Source: Sphingomonas sp. FARSPH (GTDB lineage: Bacteria > Pseudomonadota > Alphaproteobacteria > Sphingomonadales > Sphingomonadaceae). From it: a stretch of 64,000 nt of DNA. Made by a program: the position numbers and the translations under genes. The stretch is taken from positions 8,677 through 72,676 of the forward strand of contig NZ_CP029988.1 of assembly GCF_003355005.1 (NCBI RefSeq), read 5' to 3'. Every line of letters begins with the position of its first letter. The stretch's first letter is position 1. The notes under the pieces were generated by a model that worked only from the letters and a program-made list of their open reading frames with translations, made no database searches and was not told the origin of the DNA. This document shows positions 35,605 through 41,601 of this stretch, in pieces.

Positions 35605-36222
35605 CTATGCTGCTATTTTAGGCTGAACCCCGCGCTTGCCCAGCAATTCGCTGGCCCGCTCTCGCGGCTGACCTTTCGCATCGACATAGGCATAAAGCGT
35701 CGACACTGATACGCCGAGTTGGACCGCAACATCGCGTGCGGCATTGTCGCGATCCGCCATCAGCGCCATCGCGGCCTTCAGCTTCTGCTTCGTCATGACC
35801 CGCGGCCGACCACCTGCACGGCCTCGCGCCCTGGCCGCGGCCAGCCCCGCCATTGTGCGCTCATGGGTCAGATCGCGCTCGAACTCGGCCAGGGTCGCGA
35901 AAATACCGAACACCAACCGGCCCGTAACGGTCGTCGTGTCGATATCGCCGGTCAGCACCTTAAGGCCGATCCCGCGCTTCTGCAGATCGCCGACCAGCCC
36001 AACGACGTGGGGTAGCGACCGTCCGATCCGGTCGAGCTTCCAGACTACGAGGGTGTCGCCATCACGCATGATGTCGAGTGCCTTGTCGAGCCCGGCCCGT
36101 TCGGTCGCACGGCCCGAGCACACGTCGTCGAACACCCGGCCGCATCCGGCACGATCCAGCGCATCGCGTTGCAGATCGAGATTTTGCTCGCCTGTCGACA
36201 CCCGCATATATCCGATCAGCAT
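35605..36222 (-). CDS. tnpR: TnpR serine resolvase (nested element)
   Basis: 205 aa. MLIGYMRVSTGEQNLDLQRDAL with Ser in the catalytic position, VWKLDRIGRSLPHVVGLVG, EFERDLTHERTMAGLAAARARGR and a Hin-like helix-turn-helix (DVAVQLGVSVSTLYAY). Resolves Tn cointegrates at a site in the upstream 200 bp. Confidence 0.93.
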   Translation of the reverse strand: MLIGYMRVSTGEQNLDLQRDALDRAGCGRVFDDVCSGRATERAGLDKALDIMRDGDTLVVWKLDRIGRSLPHVVGLVGDLQKRGIGLKVLTGDIDTTTVTGRLVFGIFATLAEFERDLTHERTMAGLAAARARGRAGGRPRVMTKQKLKAAMALMADRDNAARDVAVQLGVSVSTLYAYVDAKGQPRERASELLGKRGVQPKIAA

Positions 36223-36430
36223 CGACGTCCGCTCCTTCTTTCATTAATCTATCGAAGGATGGGTTTACCGGCTATAGGTTTCTGGATGGGTAGATGTGAG
36301 ATTGAGGGTCATCCAGCGGTCCGATCGTAACCGCCGGCCCGCTTCGCATCAAACCGGGGTTTATTGGAAAAACCAGACGGCCGCTTCCGCCCCAATTGCG
36401 GACGTCGCGGAAAGCGATAGCTTCGAGCCC
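36223..36430. promoter_or_regulatory. probable res/promoter region of nested transposon
   Basis: Divergent region between tnpR and the small membrane-protein gene. It has short repeats around TATCGAAGGATGGG and CTATAGGTTTCTGGATGGG (about 36248-36290) that may be resolvase half-sites; individual sites cannot be defined by eye. Confidence 0.4.
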
Positions 36431-36682
36431 ATGAGCGAGTATCGGGACAGCAGCACGCTAGGTGGAAAGATCGGCTGCGGTATGGCGGCCTTTGTCGGTG
36501 TTCCCCTCATCGGGGTCGTCTTCATCGTGAGTTCGCTCGGCGACTGTGCGCCAGATGCCGAATGCCACAGAGGCTTAGACTGGCCGCTGCTAGGTGGGGC
36601 AATCGCGATAGCCGCAGCGGTTGGTTTGGGTGTTCGGTCGCTAACAAATTGGATCAAGGGGCGTCGGAGGGACGGCAGCTAA
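36431..36682 (+). CDS. small membrane protein, passenger of nested transposon
   Basis: 83 aa from 36431 (MSEYRDSSTLGGKIGCGMAAFVGVPLIGVVFIVSSLGDCAPD); the frame extends upstream but without an initiation signal. Two hydrophobic helices (GMAAFVGVPLIGVVFIVSSL and WPLLGGAIAIAAAVGLGVRSL) enclose a short Cys-containing loop (DCAPDAEC), and the C-terminus is basic. It is the only passenger gene of the element and is not a known resistance gene. Confidence 0.55.
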   Translation: MSEYRDSSTLGGKIGCGMAAFVGVPLIGVVFIVSSLGDCAPDAECHRGLDWPLLGGAIAIAAAVGLGVRSLTNWIKGRRRDGS

Positions 36683-36732
36683 CCACCACTTCGCGCCCTT
36701 CCGGAATGGCCCGCGGCCTTGAGGCGTGCTGC

Positions 36733-36770
36733 CTTATGTAGGTTTTCTGTTCCGTTGCTACTCAACCCCC
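36733..36770. repeat. right 38-bp inverted repeat of nested transposon
   Basis: Complement of 32548-32585 with one mismatch at position 5. Followed by the AATCC duplication. Confidence 0.93.
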
Positions 36771-37342
36771 AATCCGGTCGAGCTGTCCGGATCGGCAAGC
36801 GAGGCTTCCAATAACGCCACCGCATCTGACGAAAGCCGATCACTGGTTCCGATCAGCCAGGTGTCCAGATAATCTTGCCGTTGTGAGCGAACGACACGTT
36901 CAAGCTCCTTGCGCGACGGCCCATAAATACGCCGGTCCCGGCACCACAGGAAAACATGCTCAAGCATGGCATTGATCGACTGGCCGCCCGGGCACAGCTC
37001 GCCAGCAATCCATTCCGTCAATTGCGCGCGATCCACCCGCTTCATGCGGTGATATCCAAGATGGATCAGGATCTCCGCACAATGCCGTCGTGCTGTCCGA
37101 CTGGAAAAGTCATAACCGGCTATCTCGCCAGCCTCGACACCGAGTTGCTCGGCCAGATACGAGAGGCCATCGGTAGGGATTGAGCCGGGATCGATCGCGA
37201 AAAACCCCAGGGAAGCGAAGAATTTCAGCTGCGCGGCGAGGCCAAGGCGCGTCAGGGCCGGCTTCGAATTTACAAAATCAATATCGGCAAAGCTCAGGCT
37301 CCATCGTCCGATCAAATCCCCGCCCGGAATACTCCGATCCAT
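36771..37342 (-). pseudogene. tnpA: TnpA of outer transposon, N-terminal part
   Basis: About 190 residues from ATG at 37342 (MDRSIPGGDLIGRWSLSFADIDFVNSK; GGGAG upstream), then in-frame into the nested transposon. The DUF4158-like start (TRLGLAAQLKFFASLGFFA, YLAEQLGVEAGEIAGYDFSSRTARRH) is clear. It is the missing front of the gene at 30205-32547. Confidence 0.9.
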
Positions 37343-37420
37343 CAACCCACTCCCTATGATGGAGCGAACTGTCCTCTTCTATGATTTCCATCGTCAATAC
37401 CGAATGCCACGTTCCCAAAA

Positions 37421-37465
37421 CGTTCTCCGACTTGGCCAAAATCGCAGCTTGGGGCCGACTGGGCC
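37421..37465. repeat. right terminal inverted repeat of outer Tn3-family element
   Basis: Complement of 29129-29173 (41 of 45). Followed by the TCGTT target duplication. Confidence 0.88.
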
Positions 37466-37521
37466 TCGTTGCGTCGCCAGTGCAATCGAGGAGCCCCCTA
37501 TGAAATCAAGGATGCCAAAAG

Positions 37522-37530
37522 TTATCCACA
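37522..37530 (+). promoter_or_regulatory. DnaA box
   Basis: TTATCCACA, the exact consensus, about 100 bp upstream of the iterons. An AT-rich stretch (TGTTATATATGGGTTATGATT, about 37550-37570) follows. Confidence 0.75.
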
Positions 37531-37634
37531 GGCCAGTCTCGCGCGCGTAGTGTTATATATGGGTTATGATTCTGTGTTACGGCGCGATTTTCGGCGCGTA
37601 ACTGCCTGAAACTACTCGGTAAATCGGACGCGCC

Positions 37635-37890
37635 GGTAACTGAAACCCCGAACTCCGGTAACTGATACCCCGAACTTCGGTAACTGAAACCCCGAATCCT
37701 CGCCCTGGGTAACTGAAACCCCGAATCTCACGCTGCGGTAACTGAAACCCCGAATCCTCGCCCTGGGTAACTGAAACCCCGAATCTCACGCTGCGGTAAC
37801 TGAAACCCCGAATCCGGCGCGTGGGTAACTGATACCCCGAACTGGTAACTGAAACCCCGAACCTTGACAGACGGTAACTGATACCCCGAA
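37635..37890 (+). repeat. oriV: iteron array of the replication origin (oriV), 10 copies
   Basis: Ten direct repeats of GGTAACTGAWACCCCGAA (18 bp), seven with A and three with T at the variable position, with spacers of unequal length. One 30-bp unit pair (CTCGCCCTGG / CTCACGCTGC spacers) is itself duplicated. A degenerate copy (GCGTAACTGCCTGAAACT) lies just before, near 37597. The last repeat ends 1 bp before the repA ORF, so RepA binding should also repress repA. Confidence 0.92.
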
Positions 37891-37891
37891 G

Positions 37892-38953
37892 ATGCCTAGC
37901 ATGGATATTGAGGCACCCGTTCGCGACCCGCTCATTCCGGAGCGGCATCCCCAGCAGGAACTGTTCATCTGCGACGTGGGGGATGCCGTTCTAAAGGACG
38001 TGATGCCGCAAATGGAGCATCCCTTCTACTCGCTCTCAAAAAAGCCGGAGACCTCCATTCGGCGTTACGAGCATAACGGACAGTGGCTCGAAGTTACGCC
38101 GAGCGTGAAGGGCTTGGCGACGATCTACGATAAAGACATCCTGATCTACTGCATTTCGCAGATCATGGCGAAGCTCAAAGCCAACCTACCTGTCTCAAAG
38201 CGGGTTAAGCTCAACAGCCGCGATCTACTCGTCTTCACGAACCGGGGCACCTCGGGGAAGGACTACGAGGCGCTGCGTGAGGCTATCGAGCGGCTACGTG
38301 GCACCACCATCTCGACCAACATCAAGACCGGCGACGAGATCCAGACCGACATATTCGGCCTGATCGACACGGCCTCGATCCGCTACAAGAACGGCCTCGA
38401 TGGGCGTCTGATGGGATGCGAAATCACGCTTTCGGATTGGGTGTTCAACGCAATTCGGCACAATGAGGTGCTGACCCTTCACCGAGACTATTTCAGGCTG
38501 CGGAAGCCCCTTGAGCGTCGGATATACGAGCTGGCCCGCAAGCACTGCGGGCAGCAACCCTCCTGGCGCATCGGGCTAGATACGTTGCTGAAGAAGTCCG
38601 GCGCGCAAAGCCCGCTTAAGCGGTTTCGGCAGATGGTTCGGGAGTTGGCCGAGAGCAACCATCTACCTGACTACCTCGTTGAGTTCGACCTTGAGGCGGA
38701 CATGGTGACGTTCACGAACCGCGGAACGATGAAGGCCGCGCTTGCGGCTCCCGCTGCTGAGCCCTGGACGGGCGCGCTCGATGGCGACATCTACGGCGAC
38801 GCCCGAAATGTCGCGCCGGGATGGGACGTGCACTATCTCGAACGGGAGTGGCGCAACTGGCTTGGCGAGAATGAAATCGCGCCGAAGCACGCCGAACGGC
38901 ACTTCCTCAAATTCTGTCAGAGCTGGTTCGAGAAGCGGGGTCGGCCGAGTTGA
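37892..38953 (+). CDS. repA: RepA replication initiator
   Basis: 353 aa from 37892; ATG at 37901 (MDIEAPVRD) is equally possible and neither has a clear Shine-Dalgarno. The replication-initiator A pattern is readable: HPFYSLSKKPETSIRRYEHNGQWLEVTPSVKGLATIYDKDILIYCISQI, RLRGTTISTNIKTGDE, RDYFRLRKPLERRIYELARKHCG. It binds the iterons immediately upstream and opens the origin. Confidence 0.92.
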   Translation: MPSMDIEAPVRDPLIPERHPQQELFICDVGDAVLKDVMPQMEHPFYSLSKKPETSIRRYEHNGQWLEVTPSVKGLATIYDKDILIYCISQIMAKLKANLPVSKRVKLNSRDLLVFTNRGTSGKDYEALREAIERLRGTTISTNIKTGDEIQTDIFGLIDTASIRYKNGLDGRLMGCEITLSDWVFNAIRHNEVLTLHRDYFRLRKPLERRIYELARKHCGQQPSWRIGLDTLLKKSGAQSPLKRFRQMVRELAESNHLPDYLVEFDLEADMVTFTNRGTMKAALAAPAAEPWTGALDGDIYGDARNVAPGWDVHYLEREWRNWLGENEIAPKHAERHFLKFCQSWFEKRGRPS

Positions 38954-39009
38954 TCGCGCTGCTTCGCGGCGCGCGCGACTGACGCCGGCCGTTTCGCAAA
39001 TATCCTAAG

Positions 39010-39105
39010 TTTCGCGACACGGGGGCAGGGGACCGACTTTCCGGCGCTGGCGCTGTCGCGAAAGTCTGTTGCAAAACCTTCGCGTTTCGATGCACATTCG
39101 CGACA
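39010..39105. promoter_or_regulatory. res-like repeats upstream of resolvase remnant
   Basis: TTTCGCGACA (39010-39019) and its complement TGTCGCGAAA (39054-39063), plus a third half-site TTCGCGACA (39097-39105) overlapping the start of the resolvase remnant. This is the spacing of resolvase sites I and II. Confidence 0.6.
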
Positions 39106-39175
39106 TGCTTGTTGGCTATGCGCGCGTCTCGACTGACGATCAGGATCTGCGGCTGCAACGCGCCGCGTTGAAGGA
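39105..39175 (+). pseudogene. resolvase, N-terminal remnant
   Basis: MLVGYARVSTDDQDLRLQRAALKEG, about 24 residues including the catalytic-serine motif, then cut by the terminal repeat of another Tn3 element at 39176. The likely 3' end of the same gene is at 44636-44728. Confidence 0.75.
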
Positions 39176-39213
39176 GGGGGCATCGCAGAATCTGGTCGTA
39201 AACGTACGCTAAG
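39176..39213. repeat. 38-bp terminal repeat of a truncated Tn3-family element
   Basis: Starts GGGGGCATCGCAGAATCTGG and ends ACGCTAAG, the typical Tn3-family end. The tnpA fragment that belongs to it reads away from it on the minus strand and its stop codon overlaps the repeat. Confidence 0.75.
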
Positions 39214-39448
39214 CCTCTGATTGGCGGTTTTGCGTGCGTAATGGTCGAAACCCGTCCAGTGGCAATTTCATGTCAGCCCATAGATAATCACCCGTCAGAC
39301 TGATGTGCTCCCAGCCTAGCGGCGCGGCGTGGCTGAGCAGCGTATCGTCTATGGCGCGACCCCTTTGGCGGAGATGGTCGGCAGCCCTGCCAAGATAGAC
39401 GGTATTCCATAGGATGATTGCCGCCGATACGAGGTTCAGGCCTGATGA
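39209..39448 (-). pseudogene. TnpA C-terminal fragment of truncated Tn3-family element
   Basis: About 79 residues (SGLNLVSAAIILWNTVYLGRAADHLRQRGRAIDDTLLSHAAPLGWEHISLTGDYLW), the conserved end of Tn3-family transposases. The 5' side is cut at 39449 by the terminal repeat of the next element. Confidence 0.85.
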
Positions 39449-39485
39449 GGGCATAGCGTGGATGGTACGCCAGACAACGCTAAGG
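39449..39485. repeat. left inverted repeat of passenger-bearing transposon
   Basis: Exact complement of 44597-44633. Confidence 0.9.
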
Positions 39486-39518
39486 GAGAACGATGCCAGA
39501 ACGGTGGTATGAGGGCGG

Positions 39519-40892
39519 TCAACGCCGGAGGTCGATCAGCCCCAGTTGATCCCACATCCACGTAAAATCATAGGTAGCCATCGGATCGCCAGGCCCGGAT
39601 TTTGCCGCGCCATTCTCTATATATTTGAGCCAGTCGGCCACTTTCGGTCGGCCCGCCTTCGTGCGGGCCAGAGCGCGTGGCGTCTTGTGCCCGAGGGCCG
39701 GCACCGCTTCATCAAGCGTTTTGGTATATTCGCGTGTCAGCATCTGATGAACGATGCGTTCCATTTCGTTCGGCGGGATATCGAGCGGCTCTTCCTGCGG
39801 AGCGCGGGCGGCATCATCGGCCATGAACTGGGCCAGAGTCCGGATTTCGGTCATAGGTGTGCTCACGCAATCACCAAGCCATTCGCTCATCTGCGCAATC
39901 GCCTGTTCAGCGCGGGCGGCGCTGTTGACCTCAACGATCAGTTTGCGTCCAGCCAACTCGACATTGGCAAAAACGGGTGTGCCGTCCTCCATGGTTGTCA
40001 CAAAAGCCTGCCCGCCTTTGGTCGTTCCTGGTGTCCTCTTCTTCGTCACCGGCGCCAGCCAGTTCCAGAACGTGTCGCTCGCAGGTTCCAGCCATTGAGC
40101 CGCGTTCAGCCTGCGAACCACGCTTTTGCCGATCACGCCCTTTGCCAGCGGAAAAACGATACGGTGGAACACAAGGTCATCACCGTCGGCGTTGACCATA
40201 TCCGGCGAGCTGCCGGGAATGGCCTTACCCAGACAGTCGAGCAGCCACATGTTCGTGAACATCGGCCCCGATGCCCGCAAGAGCGCGTCCTTGTCTAGGG
40301 GATCCAATCCGACAGTGCCCTGTGCATCGTCCACAAGTCGGGAAAATGCGTCGATTACGCGCACGGCGCCATCTGCGCTGAACGGCAGAAGTGCCCCGGA
40401 AATGCCGTGCCGACCGTTCACGTCAACAATTCTTGCGGCGATTTTGTCCCAGTTGACGAGGGTCTGGGTCGCACCGTGTTCCCGCACCCTCACCGGGGCA
40501 ACGTCGCGCAGCAGATCGCGCAAGGTCATCGATTGGCCGGGAACCACTTCGCTGACTTCATAGAGCGACATGACCGTATCGCGTAGTGCGTGCATATAGG
40601 CTTTGTTCGGCGCCTTTTCGTTCCAGCCCCGGCGCTTGAGATAGTCATCGATCAGATTGCCACCGTCAGGTTCCAGTTCCTGCGTCAGCAGATCTTCAAA
40701 GGAACAGCCCCATAGCGGCCCTTGCCAGTGATCACCGATGATTTCGAATATGGCATCTGGCTCGAGTCCGGTTGCTTCGCACGCTGGGCCAAGATGCGCG
40801 GACAGCATTTCAACCATCGCTTCATCCCATGGCGCCCGTTCCGCATATTTCATCAGGCCCGAAAGATCGTGAACCGATTTTGATCTGGACAT
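39519..40892 (-). CDS. passenger protein with MbcA/ParS-like (DUF2384) C-terminus, 457 aa
   Basis: Not a known transposition or resistance protein. The C-terminal 90 residues (EMERIVHQMLTREYTKTLDEAVPALGHKTPRALARTKAGRPKVADWLKYIENG...YDFTWMWDQLGL) resemble the Xre/MbcA/ParS antitoxin toxin-binding domain as found in large stand-alone proteins. The first 350 residues are unfamiliar. It starts at 40892, directly adjoining the tnpR stop, so it is co-transcribed with the resolvase. No toxin gene is next to it. Confidence 0.6.
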   Translation of the reverse strand: MSRSKSVHDLSGLMKYAERAPWDEAMVEMLSAHLGPACEATGLEPDAIFEIIGDHWQGPLWGCSFEDLLTQELEPDGGNLIDDYLKRRGWNEKAPNKAYMHALRDTVMSLYEVSEVVPGQSMTLRDLLRDVAPVRVREHGATQTLVNWDKIAARIVDVNGRHGISGALLPFSADGAVRVIDAFSRLVDDAQGTVGLDPLDKDALLRASGPMFTNMWLLDCLGKAIPGSSPDMVNADGDDLVFHRIVFPLAKGVIGKSVVRRLNAAQWLEPASDTFWNWLAPVTKKRTPGTTKGGQAFVTTMEDGTPVFANVELAGRKLIVEVNSAARAEQAIAQMSEWLGDCVSTPMTEIRTLAQFMADDAARAPQEEPLDIPPNEMERIVHQMLTREYTKTLDEAVPALGHKTPRALARTKAGRPKVADWLKYIENGAAKSGPGDPMATYDFTWMWDQLGLIDLRR

Positions 40893-41462
40893 TCAGGCGG
40901 GCCTTTCCACGCCAAGGCGGCGCATTTCTCGATATATGGTTGATCGGCCGATGCCGAGTTGCCGTGCCGCTTCTGTTGGCGAGATACTCGCTTCGACCAG
41001 TTTAATGGCGGCATGGACCTTGCTCATGTCGAGCGGCTGACGGCCAGGTAACTTGCCCCTGGCACGGGCGGCGGCGATGCCATCCTTGGTGCGTTCGGAA
41101 ATCAGCCGTCGTTCAAAATGGGCGATGGCCCCGAACACATGGAAGATCAGTTCGCCGGCGGCCGATGAAGTGTCGATTTTCTCTTCAAGGCTTAGCAGCG
41201 CCACGCCTTGGGCGTGCAGCTTCTCAACCGTGACAAGTAATTCGGCCAGCGATCGCCCGAGCCGATCGAGGCGAACCACGGCTAATGTGTCACCCTTACG
41301 GGCGTAGGCGAGCAGGTCGGCCAAACCGGGACGATCCATGCTCTTGCCCGACATAACGTCGGTGAACACTTTAATGGCGCCAGCCTTCTCCAGACGCATG
41401 GTCTGCCCTGCCACGTCCTGGTCGCCGGTGCTCACACGAGCATAGCCCAGAATACCGCCCAT
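40893..41462 (-). CDS. tnpR: TnpR serine resolvase (passenger-bearing transposon)
   Basis: 189 aa. ILGYARVSTGDQDVAGQTMRL, VVRLDRLGRSLAELLVTVE, HFERRLISERTKDGIAAARARGK and helix-turn-helix ISPTEAARQLGIGRSTIYREM. Divergent from tnpA, with the res region between them. Confidence 0.93.
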   Translation of the reverse strand: MGGILGYARVSTGDQDVAGQTMRLEKAGAIKVFTDVMSGKSMDRPGLADLLAYARKGDTLAVVRLDRLGRSLAELLVTVEKLHAQGVALLSLEEKIDTSSAAGELIFHVFGAIAHFERRLISERTKDGIAAARARGKLPGRQPLDMSKVHAAIKLVEASISPTEAARQLGIGRSTIYREMRRLGVERPA

Positions 41463-41601
41463 GCCCTGTGTCTCCCAAACGGCCGTTCTGTGGACGCTGT
41501 GAAGGGCAAGCGTTTCGCCCCTACATATCCGTCCACATACTATGTCTCTTTACTCGTCGCTGTCCATAGGCCCAGATGACCTTTTGTGGACGGGAATCGG
41601 C
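41463..41601. promoter_or_regulatory. res: res region of passenger-bearing transposon
   Basis: Repeated resolvase half-sites TGTGGAC (41489-41495), GTCCACA (41531-41537), TGTCCATA (41561-41568) and TGTGGAC (41585-41591) within the divergent tnpR-tnpA gap. Confidence 0.65.

Larger units (their letters stand above)
32548..36770 (-). mobile_element. complete nested Tn3-family transposon, 4223 bp
   Basis: 38-bp terminal inverted repeats (32548-32585 and 36733-36770, starting GGGG and ending TAAG, one mismatch) and a perfect 5-bp target duplication AATCC (32543-32547 and 36771-36775). Contains tnpA, tnpR and a small membrane-protein gene. Intact by sequence and probably a recent insertion. Confidence 0.93.
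29129..37465 (-). mobile_element. Tn3-family transposon (ISXc5-like layout), tnpA split by a nested transposon
   Basis: Bounded by 45-bp imperfect inverted repeats (41 matches) at 29129-29173 and 37421-37465, and by a 5-bp direct target duplication TCGTT (29124-29128 and 37466-37470). It carries tnpR with a C-terminal extension, a res-like region and tnpA. Without the inner element it is about 4.1 kb. It inserted beside the replication origin of the plasmid. Confidence 0.88.

Noticed and set aside
37635..37890. Possible CRISPR array
   Set aside because: Repeats are only 18 bp, spacers are short and unequal, two spacers recur, and repA follows directly; no cas genes are present.
37577..37948. 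Repeat protein read on the minus strand through the origin (GFSYR/GVSVT repeats)
   Set aside because: The repetition is caused by the iterons. No start signal, and the DNA repeats have the spacing and position of replication iterons.
39105..39212. Small complete protein beginning MLVGYARVSTDDQ
   Set aside because: It is the start of a resolvase cut by a Tn3 terminal repeat; the last codons are encoded by that repeat.
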